This document shows positions 10,147 through 22,851 of a DNA stretch of 64,000 nucleotides, piece by piece. The translations under genes and the position numbers were made by a program. Location of the stretch: contig CM037840.1 in assembly GCA_021234535.1 (NCBI GenBank), positions 6,706,835 through 6,770,834 of the forward strand, in the 5' to 3' direction. A model generated the notes under the pieces. It ran no database searches, was not told where the DNA came from, and saw only the letters and a program-made list of their open reading frames with translations. Positions within the stretch are counted from its first letter, which is position 1. Every line of letters begins with the position of its first letter. The DNA is from Stichopus chloronotus. Lineage: Eukaryota > Echinodermata > Holothuroidea > Aspidochirotida > Stichopodidae.

Positions 10147-10682
10147 TACTTAGAGGGAAACTTTTTACAGAACTGAACTCTAAGGCACCCTGTGGAGAAG
10201 CCACAGACAAACCCTCTACTGAGAGATCACCCCCCCCCCCCAACATCTTCCTCTATAGGCTCTGGCTCTAGCCCTAACTCATGTGAACCTAGCACAGAAG
10301 GTGCCTCAGAAGCCATGACAGAAATTGTAGGGCTATCTGGTCGAGAAAGGTTAGCCATGGAACTAGGCCCAGGCCTAGCGGCATCAGCATTTGCTAGAGC
10401 TGGGTCTGTCGCAAGTTCAACGGTACGTACAGTGTCGCCGCTAACGTTAACGTTAGAACTGTTAGGCTGTTGAGTGGTGTATTGCCTAGCGGTAGACCTA
10501 GAGATATCAATATCAGACCTAGGCCTAACGTTAACACTTCTTGTCCTAATGTCAACATTGACATCTCCTGTCGTCTGCTCAACCGAGCCAGAAATATTGT
10601 CTCGTTTTTCCCGATCAGATGATCAGGGGGGAATAATTGTTCTAACTTCTTGCTCAGGGGAGCCAAGATTAGACGAACTCAT
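10147..10682 (-). pseudogene. DIRS GAG N-terminal part, broken
   Basis: Probable true start is ATG at 10680-10682. Codon 20 is a TGA (10623-10625). The same frame then runs on as a Ser/Thr/Asp-rich, disordered-looking stretch to a C12 run at 10230-10241, where it ends. A further switch of frame is needed near the C6 run around 10108-10113 to reach the 9274-10146 frame. Two of the three breaks fall in homopolymers, so sequencing error is possible for those two. Confidence 0.6.
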
Positions 10683-10773
10683 GGCTAAGGGCTAACCTAG
10701 TCCTCAAGGGTCAAAATAAAAAGGAAAAATACTCAATCGTAAGATCTGCATCCGCTGACATCGGCGACGTGAA

Positions 10774-10951
10774 TAAAAGTCAGTGATATCATTCCCTCGC
10801 AAGAAGAGGTCAAGGAACAGGTCAACTGAGGGCATCATCCGAGTGAAGGCATCAGTCTACTTTCTTTCCATTAGCTTCCAAGTTCGGGAGTGACGTGTTT
10901 AAAGGTCAAACACACCTGTTATATCTTGTGCAGTGCCCAGTAATATAATTT
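10774..10951 (-). repeat. DIRS right inverted terminal repeat
   Basis: Reverse complement of the left repeat at 5621-5795. The outer end is TAATATAATTT at 10941-10951. As the 5' end of the minus-strand element it should hold the promoter, but no clear TATA motif was identified. Confidence 0.88.
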
Positions 10952-11172
10952 GGTCCCAGTGACAAGGTGTGAAAACGTCGACAGCCTCTAGCAGAAAATC
11001 TAACCAGCTAAGGTACTGAAAATTGGAAAAGCCATGAATGGCCAATGTGTCAGCTTTGTAACGAGTGGTAGCTTGTATCTGTTGAAAACTTCTACAAGGC
11101 TTTAGAGACCACGTTACTTTTGCGATTTAGTGTGTAAATCAATGGGAAAATTAATAGGGGTATGCTACCTTA

Positions 11173-12994
11173 AGGGTCAAAAAGTGAAATTTGGGAATTT
11201 ATGAGCTTCAAGTCCAAAAAAGGGTTTATATCACTTGTGGTGATGGACTAACATTAATTACGTCACAAAAATTCAAAATTTCACGCTTGATCGGTTTTTA
11301 CGCATATAATTAGTTTCTATGTGGAAATGTACACAAATTTGCTAGTTTGGGGAATGTAACACTCTAATTTGGCTGTTTTAAGCAAAAAATGATGATTCCT
11401 TTCATTGTTTTGGAATTATGTGACCATGGCATAGATCAGTAAAGGCTACCATAGCATAATCTAGCCTCTAATTCCTTTAGAACAGTGCGAAAATGGCCAC
11501 AACATAGCTTGGGCTAGTATCGAGGGAACTTTAGAATCCTCTTACGCGATGTTGATATTTTCACCTGAAATGAAGATTATATAAGCCGTTTTGAATCACA
11601 CAGGTATGCTTTTTGCACTCAAATTACATGCCCCTGCATTGTATGATTGATCACTGGCAAGAAAAGTCAGGAAACTTCAGCAACTTGGGTCTGCTTTGAG
11701 AGCGTTGTTCAGGGGTGTAACGTAGCCTAATATGGAGCCTGCAGTATGTGTGGCGTAAGTGTGGCAAAATTTGCACTACTCCCAGACTTATCTGTTACAG
11801 AGAAAATCAAGGTATAGGTCCTTGTTCTTTCCTTGGCATATTGTACACATCCTAGCATTCCCAGGTCTAATTTATGGAGTAGATTGCTTGCCATGTTTGG
11901 AACCTATTTCTACCATTGGACACATAAGTGTCATGTGTTTCACTTTCTTTTTTGTTGTGTTCATCAGCGCTACTTGCACTTTGAGAGTTTGGCTGCATAA
12001 TTGACAAAGGCTGCAATCTGTGATCGGACATACACCCAATTGGTAAAGTCAGTCAGAAGAGGTGTCCATACTACTGACAAGTTCATCTGAGTAGAAACTG
12101 AGATGTAGAGTATCTGGAGAAGTTTGTGAATGCCAGTAACTGTGCAGCCAGAAACAGAACAACTATGGTAAGCTATGTTCACTGTAACTTATGCTTGTAA
12201 GATCAGACAGTGAGAATACAGGTTTGAAAGGTTGGCCCCATAAACCCCTTTTTACTCTCTTTTTCATGCACCGTTGCAATGGAGTTGCATACTATAACTT
12301 TTGAGCAGAGTAATTATCTACTGTGTACACTTTCTCAACAGTCTTTGTGCAGTCTATCTGCCATTTTGTAAAGCTTCTCCTCACATTCTCTGAATATTGC
12401 TCAAAGACATTTGTGGTTTCACTAAGCTGGGTTGCACAAAGAACACTGCTGTAGTCAATTCTTTAGATGAAAAACACTCAGTTGTCAAATATCTGTTCTG
12501 GAAGATTATGGGAAAGCCATAGATAGACTCCGAATTCTTCAGAATGCTTGAATATTTTTCACATTTGCCAGTAACAAATGCAAACCCTCCATGACTCGAG
12601 AAAAGCCTTGTTTGGTCACTTTTCAGAGCCAGTCAGAAAGGGTTGGTTACCTGAAACTGTCTAACTAGACGTTTTTGCCGATGAGAGTCACCGGATCTTG
12701 CAAACTGTGTTCACAGACGATCTTGGCAGCTGAAATCATCATTAAGTCTCCAGAATGAACCCCTAACCAGAGGATAGGAGACGTTAATAGTGCCCATGAA
12801 GTACCACCTTGCTCAGATGCCACTCAAGTAATGGACTTTTTGGCCATGTGCACTGGACAGTGCATAGTTTGGATGTGGAAATATTCACTGTAGCAAATTT
12901 TTAATGGTAATTTAATAGTATATTGGCATTTGCATTTACTTGAAGATCACAAAAAGTGACATTTGAATGTTTTGGAAAAATTTCACTTCTCCCT
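11173..12994. other. No gene recognised
   Basis: Single-copy-looking DNA between two MITE-A copies. Short open frames (for example 11759-12004) have no domain I recognise. CAACTATGGTAAGC near 12160 resembles a splice donor but has no supporting exon frame. Confidence 0.4.
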
Positions 12995-12996
12995 TA

Positions 12997-13467
12997 AGGT
13001 AGCATACCCTATATAGAAGTTGGAGATCCCTCCGCATTTTGTTCGCCGTCGGTGAAAGTCCCTATTAGGGACATTTGGGCAACTTTTTTGGTATTTTATC
13101 CTTTAATATGGGTCCTTTTGTGGATTGAATGTTGAAGTAGGCGAGTTAAAGCATACATGTTGTGAAAATGGAGGAAATTGAAACAATTATAGAAAAGTTA
13201 TGGAATCTTAGGTGGCGGAGCATCATCGTTGGAGGCGATGTGTGATTTGGTCCCAGTGACAAGGTGTGAAAACGTCGACAGCCTCTAGCAGAAAATCTAA
13301 CCAGCTAAGGTACGGAAAATTGGAAAAGCCATGAATGGCCAATGTGTCAGCTTTGTAACGAGTGGTAGCTTATATCTGTTGAAAACTTCTACAAGGCTTT
13401 AGAGACCACATTACTTTTGCGATTTAGTGTGTAAGTCAATGGGAAAATTAATAGGGGTATGCTACCT
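12997..13467 (+). mobile_element. MITE-A copy 3, complete (empty-site reference)
   Basis: 471 bp, TIRs AGGTAGCATACCC, TA flanks at 12995-12996 and 13468-13469. Nearly identical to copy 2 once the DIRS element is removed. GTGTGATTT is followed directly by GGTCCC at 13240-13254, which shows the sequence of the uninterrupted DIRS target. Confidence 0.9.
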
Positions 13468-13767
13468 TAGTGATAGTTGATGATACATACAGCAGACGTA
13501 GGCTACGTATGAAACTGTTCAGCCACATCTCCTCATACCTTGAAAAGGCGATAGTATTGAATATTCATATTTGATTGGATGAATATGGATGTTACAGACT
13601 TTCGGAGTTCTTCACCGATTTTTTGCGAATTTGACTCGTTTCTGGAAATTGTCCACATGTTTTGAGATAATCTTGATCACATTTGTTAGTTATAACTCAT
13701 TGTCCGATACCGCGGTGGGGAATTGTAGTGAAATAAATTGTGAAAATAAACCCTGATTTCCTGGCCA

Positions 13768-13923
13768 TATGAAGCAGACTGTATACTGAGCGTTGACACA
13801 CCATGCTTGTACGTCTACGTGTGCACACTATAGCACTGTACCCTTGGTGTAGATGTACGTACCAGGTCAAGTCCCATACGAGTGTAAAGTAGTTAGAAAT
13901 TGCTGTGCCAAAGGCTGCTATAA
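13768..13923 (+). repeat. Left member of a 160-bp inverted repeat pair
   Basis: Starts TATGAAGCAGACTG and includes GCTTGTACGTCTACGTGTGC. It is the inverted counterpart of 20053-20220 at roughly 85-90% identity by eye. Similarity stops sharply at the outer end, where both copies show TA next to TGAAGCAGAC. Confidence 0.75.
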
Positions 13924-16900
13924 TCGTGAAAAATACCTAAACTACACATTTATAGGATGCCAACAGGCCCAACAACGACCGTAGTTAGACCTAAGATGGA
14001 TTTCTGCAATCCAAAGCCAAGATTGGACTTCAAAATAGCCTATAGTTTAGGCCAAGGCCTACATCATGTGTAACTCTAGTGCCAGTGCTCCAGTATTAGC
14101 AAATTTTGCATTAGGAGCTCAGAAAGGCCTAGGCTAAGTTAGACCAACAAAGTGGATTAAGAAGAATAGGGCTTGAGGTTAAAGTTGAAGTTGAACTTTA
14201 GCCTGCGTATTACTACGACCATTCAGTTAATGCCGTGCTTCCATGTAGGGGCCTAGGTTGTAAAAAAAAAAAAACGTGTGAGAATAAACACAGGAAGCAT
14301 AAAAATATAAATAATTGGAGAAAAGAATATTATTCGGTTAGTTCCTAGCCTGGGACCTAGGTAATTTAATTTTCTAAACATACAGCAGACCTACAGTAAC
14401 GTTAGCACGGTCTACTGTTGAATGTAAGGCCTGGACGTTATTAGTAAAGTCACTGTGTGGTGCTCCTTAATTTTGAACTAGGCTAATATGATTGGGGGTA
14501 GTGTTATTTAATATAAGTTCGGTTTTCTGGCTCTCCCGTGGTCTCTTTATGAGGACATGTTCCTTTCTGGCCCTTTCTCACCAAACTAAAGAAATCCACT
14601 GTGTCATAGTCTACTACTTTTTTTCTGCTAGAAAAGGGTCAAGCTCAGGGATGTAGCCTATATAGTCTTGGGACAATACAGATGGGCTTAAATTGCAAAA
14701 CAGCAACAAGTGAAAAAAACTTGACATAAGTGTGCAAGTTGAATTGCACTCACCATTTATCAACCAACTTGACTGAAAATCACAATTCAAGAAATAAAAC
14801 TGCCTACAGCAAAACTGAAAGATTTACTAGCTGTGATGAATCTTCATTTAATGATAACAACCATGGAAAATCCATGAAAATGAAAATATTAGAAGAGAAT
14901 ATAAAGTACTGAAGGATTTCATACTGATGAAGTCCCTCCAGACTTGAGTATGAGAACAGAGACAACTCTAGTTGGTAATAAGAATCAATCTATAATACTA
15001 TTTACGATAACCATACATTTAACTATGTAAATACTGTTAAAGTACATCATTCCACTGAAAAAAAGTTCCATGTAGTTCACCATATGTACATGCAACAAGT
15101 TCATATTTTCCTGCCGTTTCAATTGGGCTCTATGTTGCTTCGTTATGCTAGATACTGTTCAACTGCCTCTCTCAATTTTCATTTTCAACTCCAAGATTAC
15201 AATGTACATGTTTTTGTATTAGTAATTATAAGATTCAATTAACTTAGGTTAAACAGTTTAACATAGCCACATCTAAAAAGACACATATATTCACCACTTG
15301 TAGAATTACAACTTTCCAAAGCGACTAGCTGTACTAAATCATTCATGTAAAACCATTTTCTGTTATCAACTAAGCCACATCTAGCATTAGGAGTGCATTC
15401 AAGATGGAAGCATTGCATCCCTACACTGTGGAGGGCGTACAGTATATTCTACACAGTGAGTGACATTGTGCATCCTAAATTAGACTCGGGTCCCCCCCCC
15501 CCCCTCTTTTTTGAGACCTTGGTTATACTCTTTCCTTTATTTGAATGAACCTCAAGATTGCTTCACCTCTCATATTCTCCACCAACAAAAAAACTTCACA
15601 TGATATAAGAGATTCTTTACCGTTCTATCAGTTAAACATAACTATTTTACCAGAGGAAGCTTCCTTAGATGTGAAATAACGCTTTGAAAGTTGCGCTTCA
15701 GCACGAGCCTGAAAATGTGTGACGTAGAACCGACAAAAACCGTTTTCCTTTTTTTTTTTCACTCTTCCCGTTTCTGGCAAGGTCTTGGACGCACGAACTC
15801 TTTCGTTCAGAGATAATGAAAAACCTATGAATGTCTACATTTAGTAAGATACTTTCTGTAAGATACTAACCCACTAAGCACATGAAACGAGCGGAGCTGT
15901 TATTGTGATGGACATAATATTTAATTGCTTCTTATACTTTAAGACCCACCAAACCAAGCGAAGGTAAGCTGCTTAATTAGCTCAAAGGTATTTCTATCCT
16001 TTATTCGTCGTTACCAGTTCAATATCATTCACAGACCAACGTCATTTAAGTCAGCTAATCCTTAAACAATTAGGTAACTCGCAACAATGCTGTCAAAGGT
16101 ATAGGTCTATGCCACTCCCTGGTGGAAAGAAGGTTTTATAAAAAAAATAAGAGATCAGAACTGTAACCCACAGCTTGAGCTAAAAATCAAGGGCAATGTT
16201 CAACCTAGATTTGCCGGTACTACGTCACAACCCATTGATTTCTAGCAACAGACTCGTACCTCGAATTGTTACTGAAATAATTCATTTTGCGAATTCTTTG
16301 AGATATTTCCTAAAAATGAGAACGATGACTTGTCTACGATAATGTTTGCATCTTTTTAAGAGACATAAGAAGCGATGGTGGAGAATTCCTTTTACATGAT
16401 TAATCAACCTTGCTTGCTCTTTATGTTGAAGAGAAACTTGTACAAATTACCATCCCACTTTTCTCAGCCTAAAGAGCCATCCTTCACTGCAATGTGCTAA
16501 ATAAAAGAACTTGTAAATTGTAACTGTTTAAACCCTATTCAATACACAACCCTATTCAATGCACAACAAGTTCCTTCTTCCATTGTTTTAAAACAGTTGC
16601 TCATTAACTATAAATATCTGGCCCTGATTGTCTTACAATACATTGATAAGTATAGTCTGCAGTGAGGTTCCTGCATCTGTTGAAAGTGCAGTCAACCAAG
16701 ACTTCAGCAATTCACAAAACTTAGTTGCCATGACAGATGGCATTACTTTATAGTTTATGCCACCCTGTATATCTGCAACAATTTGTGTGGAACATGCAGT
16801 AGCCAGCAGCTACAAAAAATCTCATTCCTCACTTTCAGTCATATTGAGACTTTGAGTGTCTTTGATGCATCTTCATGTCCTTGAGTAGAGTTCTAAATAC

Positions 16901-16935
16901 CTGTACTCTCTACACCAGATGCTGAAATAAGAAAT
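13924..16935. other. No gene recognised
   Basis: AT-rich DNA with an A13 run near 14262, a C14 run near 15493 and a T10 run near 15749. No supported exon or repeat family. Confidence 0.4.
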
Positions 16936-16939
16936 TTAC

Positions 16940-19320
16940 AGTACGTTCAATTAAGATACTCTGTAAACACGAAACATTTTTAAAATATTTTCTTTAGGGC
17001 GTAAAAATGCTACAGAGAAATATGGAGGAAAATGTTTTTTAAATATTTCACAAATGTTTTATTAACATTTCAAAAATACTTTGATTAAAAATAATTTCTG
17101 AAATGTTTTTAAAATGTAATCAAAACATTTCTATGCCAACAAAAGAAAATGATTTTACATAAATATGATTCGCAGTGGTTGTAGAAAACAAGAAGACACG
17201 TTAAAAACATCGAAATGCTCGTTGTGTATGTGTTTGTGTTGAAATGAGTAACTAAGGCGGTTCAAATGAATGATTTTAGTTGGTAAATGTTGTGTAGATT
17301 TGTACAAACAGACGGATATAAGCCATACAAGTTAACAAATCAAAGTGTTAGAAAGATATTTCAGCAACATATTTTTGTGATAATTTCAAAATATAACCAA
17401 GACATTTTCTTGACAACAAAAGGAAATGATTTTTCAAATTAATATTATTCTCAGTACTTTTATAGAAGACTCTCCAAAACTATTCAAGCATTTGAAATGC
17501 TCTTTATATATGTCTCTGTGTTGAAAAGTAATTTAAAGATATTAAAGATATTCATAATATCACCCAAAATGGAACTGAAAATATCTCAGAGGTGTTATAC
17601 AGTGATAAGACTATGATATCATGCAAATTTAAGACAACAAAATCGATTTTTCTATTGGATCTTGGATATTATAGTAATGTTATACTTGAAATGTTCTCAT
17701 ATATAATTGTTTTAAAAGCATTCTGGTAACATTTCAGTTCATTTTTTTTTTCAATATTTTGAAAATATCTTAATAGTTTATTCTTTGTCCCTACAACGGT
17801 AGTAAAAATGACCAATTGCAATTTGTAAAAGGTGTATCGATTGGTGCAAACATGCAGACAGATATAAGTGAGAGAGTAAATCAAAATATTTTTAAAACTT
17901 TACAAAGATATTTCAGCAGCAAAGTTTTGGGATGTTTGCAAATATGACCACAACATTTTGTTATCAACAAAAGAAAATGATTTTTTAATTACTTTCATTA
18001 TGAGTGACTGTGGAAGACTCGCCAGAACTGCCCTAATACTTGGAAATGTTTAAAAAAATATTTTAAAGATGTTTTTGTACCCAGTAAACACCAAACATTT
18101 TTGGAATATTTTCTCTAAGGCCTAAAAATGCTATAGAGAAATATGAAGGAAAAATGTTTTTAAAATATTTCACAAATGTTTTATTAACATTTAAAATATT
18201 TTGATCAAAGTAGTTTTCTTTAATGTTCTCAAAATTTAACCAAAATATTTCTTTTTCAACAAAAGAAAATGAATTTTTCGTGAAATGCGATTCTCAGTGC
18301 CCATAGAAAACACGAAAAAAAAATTGTAAGAAAGAACTTTAAAATGCTCGTTGTAGTGTGTTCGTTTTGAAATGTTATTAAAATATTCTGTACATATTTT
18401 TATTTACATGTTACACTGCAATATTTTAATCATATGAATAAAATGCTCCATAAAAACACCAAATTTAAAGTGAAAATATTCCCACTGTGTTATACAGTTT
18501 CAATGAATAATTTTTAAAATATGTTGGAAATATTTCGATAGCATCAGATTTTTAATCCTAAAAGCAGTAAATGTGATAAAGTTCAATTTGTAAAAGGTGT
18601 GTAGAATGATACAAACAGATGGATATAAGCGACCAAGAAAATTAAAGACCCATACATTTTTGAAATGTTACAAAGGCATTTCAGCAACATAGTTTGGGGG
18701 GATATTTGCAACATATAACCAAAACATTCAATTATCAACAACCAAAAATGAGTTTTTGAGTTAATTTGATCATTACGGTAGTTAATTGCAGAAGAAAACT
18801 TCTGGCAGCATTTCAATAAATAATCTTTTTCATATATTTCGATATTTCAATGGTAGGCATTCTATAACCTGACTACCCTATGCACTAAGATTAAAATCAA
18901 CGATACATTTGTAAAAAAAGGTGTATAATTTCAGTCTAATGTAAACCATAGAATTTAAAGAAGAATTTTTCGAATTTTAGAAAGATATTTCAGCAACATG
19001 TTTTTGTAATGTTTCCAAAATATAACCATATAACGTTCTTGACCAAAACGAAAGGAAATGATTTTTCCATTAGTCATTGCTTGTTGAAACCTCGCCAAAA
19101 GTGTACAAACACTTCAAACTGCTCTTTAGGTATGTATTCTTTTGTCGAAATATGTTTTTGAATTTATGATATTTAAAACATTTTGGAAATGTTACAAAAA
19201 TATGTTTGCATAACATTTTTGGGATGTTTGCAAAATATAACCAAAACATTTCTTATCAACAAAACAAATTGATCTTTTGAATCAATTTAATACTTGGATG
19301 GTGATTGTAGAAGCTTCTTG
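16940..19320 (+). repeat. Degenerate AT-rich array of related ~0.3-0.55-kb units
   Basis: A core resembling AAAATATAACCAAAACATTT followed by AACAAAAGAAAATGATTTTT recurs near 17110, 17390, 17945, 18235, 18710, 19015 and 19235. A second motif, AGATATTTCAGCAACAT, precedes many of the cores. A longer segment at 16965-17250 recurs at 18080-18375, a period of about 1.1 kb. Copies differ strongly, so the array is old. No coding capacity. Confidence 0.75.
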
Positions 19321-20052
19321 GAGATTCTGCTGCTTCATTTTGTATCCTAACTACCAAAACTTACTTCAGTTGCTCAGTTCACCTCATGTCTTCAACTACG
19401 TGAGCAACTAATCTCTGCTACGGTTGCTTGCTCAATTCATGACGAAAAAAAAAAATGTCCCTGCTCCTTTCTCATACTCGTCTAGAGGCACTTTGCTAGA
19501 TCTTTACTTTCACCATGAAATAGAACTTAATGGTAGGATATCCTGTTGATCTGCATTCCCATAGTCTGGAGCATTAGATTTTACATCTGCTGTTTGTGAA
19601 GTGCCTCTTCGGATACTTCATTGGCACTAACCAAACAAAAACAAAAAAAAAAGAAAAGATAAAGCTCGCAGTTAGATGTTATGCAATAGACACCCATAGA
19701 AATTAAAAACTCAATTTTCCCCATGACAAGAACAACTAAATTTATTTTGCGTGTGTTGTTAAACAATATGCACCTGATAGTTTAGCTTCCTGCATTTCAC
19801 AGTTGAGTAGTTTCAACAGCAAACTTACAGTATATCCAATCAGGTACCCCATTATGGGAGCATAAATCCGCATTTTCAACTCAGCTAGTGGTCCGCTTAA
19901 TGCGACTTGTGAGGATTTCGTACAGCAACCTCTTTCCTTTCTTATAGTGTAAATCCAGCAAAAATGGCATTGTGGCATGTCTCCCAAACCATTCAATATA
20001 AATATGAATAAGGAACAATGCTACTTTCGATTAAGAGAGTTTTCACCTAAGT
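19321..20052. other. No gene recognised
   Basis: Contains only short frames without recognisable domains and an A/G homopolymer region near 19640. Confidence 0.4.
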
Positions 20053-20220
20053 GATTAGCAGCCTTTGGCACAACAATTTTAACTACTTCACGTGTATGGG
20101 AACATTTTAATCTTTGTCCTGGTACGTGCAACTACACTAAAGGTACAGTGCTATAGTGTGCACACGTAGACGTACAAGCAATGTTGATGTATCAGCGCTC
20201 AGTATACAGTCTGCTTCATA
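20053..20220 (-). repeat. Right member of the 160-bp inverted repeat pair
   Basis: Complement of 13768-13923, ending GTCTGCTTCATA at 20220. With its partner it encloses 6.45 kb. The ends look like terminal inverted repeats of a large non-autonomous DNA transposon, or two solitary copies in opposite orientation. Confidence 0.75.
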
Positions 20221-21160
20221 CGTCCTTTCGACGCTGAGGAATTCTTGAGTTGTGACGTCACATGACGAACCTCTATAATATTAGGCTGGAGGTAACTTCA
20301 GTGCAACGAAAACGGAGCCACCACACTCGAAACGACTACTCCTTATTTAAAACTTACTACCACACAACGTCAATGCACTGGCGGTCTCTGCGACGTATTT
20401 TTAGACATATCTTTGACAGTGCAAGCTTACGCGACGTAAAATTACTCAAATTCACCGACGGATGTCCAGCTAGGAAGTGTTTGCAATTTATTTAAAGATT
20501 GTAGCTTTCTCGATATGGTGGATAAGGGAAGCATAAGCAATGCCCTACAAAATTAAGGGAAAGCGACTGTTAGGCTAGTTAGGCCTAGCCAAGCCTCCTG
20601 TATGCTATAGCCTGTATATTAATATTTTTATAACAACATACGAATTGCAAGACCGTCATGACTGTACGTTGACATCATCAGGGCTAGGCCTAGGAATGTC
20701 TAATGCACATTGATCAATTGTAGGCCTAGGCATAGTTGATCCATGAGTACAGACACTGAGACTAATTAAGGCCTTGACCCCATTTTAGCACCTTGGCTTT
20801 GGAAAAAGTAGGTCTTTCCCAGTCGTGATAATGCTTACGTTAACTAGATACACTGGTTGGTAATTTAATAGGCCTAGTTAATGTAGGAGGCCATAATTTA
20901 AAATTAGACTTGTCCTGTTCCATTCAAGTTTTAAAATTAGACTAGTCCTGTCCAGTCAAGTTTTTACTGTTAGGCGCATATTCATGACAATACCGTTTCA
21001 GTTTAGGTCATAGCGCGCACTAATTTTTCAGCCAGCACTAAGACTGGTCTCAGAGTGATTAACTTTATTGTTATTTGTTACACTGTTATATGTAGGGAAT
21101 TGCTTTTCTTAATGGGTTTAGCAATTGGGCCTAGGTTATACTGGCCAAGTCTACAGTAGA
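20221..21160. other. No gene recognised
   Basis: 20221-20480 has more CpG than its surroundings. 20899-20965 is a two-copy ~35-bp duplication (ATTAGACT...GTCCTGT...CAAGTTTT). Several TAGGCCTAGG-type stretches occur around 20570-20730. Confidence 0.4.
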
Positions 21161-21162
21161 TA

Positions 21163-21310
21163 GCCTAGGCTATTATTATTATCGTCATTATCATCATTAT
21201 CACCATTATCATCATTATTATCATCATCATCATTATTATCATTATTATTCTCATTATCATTCTCATTATTATTATTATTCTCATTATTATTATTATTATC
21301 ATTATTATTC
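21163..21310 (+). repeat. ATT/ATC-rich microsatellite at the 3' end of LINE-A
   Basis: About 148 bp of imperfect TTA/TCA trinucleotides. On the minus strand it follows directly after the LINE-A 3' end and its AATAAA, so it is either the element's tail or the pre-existing target. Confidence 0.85.
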
Positions 21311-21554
21311 TTTTTGTCCACCTCTTTATTTTCAAAATAATGTCTTTACAATCAGTCAGTACAATATATAAGAATACTTTAGAAAAGAAAATAAATTATT
21401 TAGGCAGTTTTCTTAGACAGTAAAAAACTTAAGCAGATTATCATAATGATAAAAAAAAGGATTGCTCTTGTTATCAAATGAAATTGTTTTCTCAACATCC
21501 AGCAGAGATAAAAACTTATAATGGAATTCCTGGATTGAAGGTATCGTGTGTTTT

Positions 21555-22841
21555 AATTTACATTGAAAACATAATATTTAGCATGGAAAATTAAGAAATT
21601 GTAAGGATGTTTAATCATTCTTTTGAAGCCAAAAAATATATCTTCTTTTGCGAAAACGAAATTTCTCTTGAGGAATCGTTCTTCAGTATTTAAAACGAAA
21701 GAAGAAACAATATGACAATTCCAAAACAAATGATCTAAAGTTTCCTCCTCTCTCTAACAAAACGCGCAAAGAGGGTTATCCATTAAATTCATCAAAGATA
21801 AAAGTCTATTTGTACCAAGTATCCGGTGAAGAAAGCGAAATTGAAAAACTTGTGTTTTAGCTTCTCTAACCGAAAACAAAGGACACTGAAATATTTTTTT
21901 CCCAAGCATTGTCCTCAAAGTTGAGGGAGGTGTTCCATTTTCAAACAGCCTTTGGCTTACTTATAGAATAAAAAAGCCTTCTGGTAAATAAACTTAGAGC
22001 TTCTAACAGAAAAGCAGAAATCATTATAACTACGTTCATTTAAGGAAATGATGGGATCGACTGTGTAACTAAAAGGAACTTTCGAGGTGGGAGGGATAGA
22101 CATGACAATATCCCAATATAACGTGAAAGGACAATTGAAAAGATCAAACTTGTTAGCAAAAGCATCATAGGAAATTGGAGAACCATCACAGTTTAAAACA
22201 TCTGTTACGTAACAAACGCCCTTTTCGAACATGAAACGGTAAAAAATGGTCCTATTATTTACTTTAATAAAAGAGTTATTCCAGATGAGTTGGATTTCGA
22301 AGTTTCTAACGGGGGTGTGGTAAGAGACAGTAAAACAAGAGCGAACTACGTCTGAAACAAAATTATTTTTAATTGTAGGTAGATCAGTAAATTTACAATT
22401 ACACCTGAAAAGAAGACTTTTTCCAAATGTAATAAGAGACTTATCAAAAAATATCTTCCAATTGCCTGGATTATCGTTAATGTAACGGCGAATCCAAGTA
22501 CATTTAAGTCCTGCAATGAATTTGTCAATATGAGTAACATTTATACCTCCAAATTTAAAGGGATTAACAAGAGTACCACGACTAACCTTTTCTCTACCAT
22601 TGCTCCAAACGAAGTAAAAAATAACTTGGTTCAAACTCTTCATAAAGTGATCTGGAGGATTCGGGAGGACGAGAAACAAGAAAATTAACTGTGAAAGGGC
22701 GAACGTCTTAAGAATGGTGTTCCTCTCAACAAGAGTGAGATCCCTTTTAGACCATAGACCAAGAGTCTGTTTAAGGCGTGATAACTTAGAGGGAAAATTA
22801 AGAGAGAAGAGGTCGGCACGATTTACAGAAAAATCATCCAC
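21555..22841 (-). pseudogene. LINE-A ORF2 C-terminal region
   Basis: The region after the reverse transcriptase of L1-type ORF2. 21957-22841 is open for 294 residues, with the typical NFPSKLSRLKQTLGLWSKRD, LPNPPDHFMKSLNQ and FKFGGINV segments, closely matching LINE-B and LINE-C. A frameshift near 21957 is followed by a further piece down to about 21555 (FQFRFLHRILGTN, then the Cys/His motif with HLFWNC), itself carrying an in-frame stop. This domain is thought to bind RNA. Inactive. Confidence 0.85.
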
Positions 22842-22851
22842 AAAAGCAGGT

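Larger units (their letters stand above)
5580..10951 (-). mobile_element. DIRS1-group tyrosine-recombinase retrotransposon, nearly complete
   Basis: About 5372 bp, reading right to left. Order on the minus strand: inverted terminal repeat, GAG, RT/RNase H/methylase-like frame, tyrosine recombinase, internal complementary region, non-coding stretch, second terminal repeat with an extra ~41-bp end. The inverted rather than direct terminal repeats, plus the internal copy of the joined ends, define the DIRS1 group. These elements replicate through a circular DNA that the recombinase integrates, so no integrase is expected and none is seen. ATTT occurs at both junctions (5576-5579 and 10948-10951) and once in the uninterrupted MITE-A site. 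The copy is damaged: a stop in the RT frame and several breaks in GAG. The recombinase frame is intact. Confidence 0.93.
5327..11170 (+). mobile_element. MITE-A copy 2, split by the DIRS element
   Basis: The left half is 5327-5579 and the right half is 10952-11170. Together they make a ~472-bp MITE-A with TA flanks at 5325-5326 and 11171-11172. Each half reads almost base for base like the unsplit copy at 12997-13467; the differences are single bases and one T-run length. The break falls inside GTGTGATTT|GGTCCC. MITE-A was therefore present before the DIRS insertion. Confidence 0.9.

Noticed and set aside
11759..12182. Possible exons between MITE-A copies
   Set aside because: Short frames on both strands without recognisable domains or consistent splice sites.
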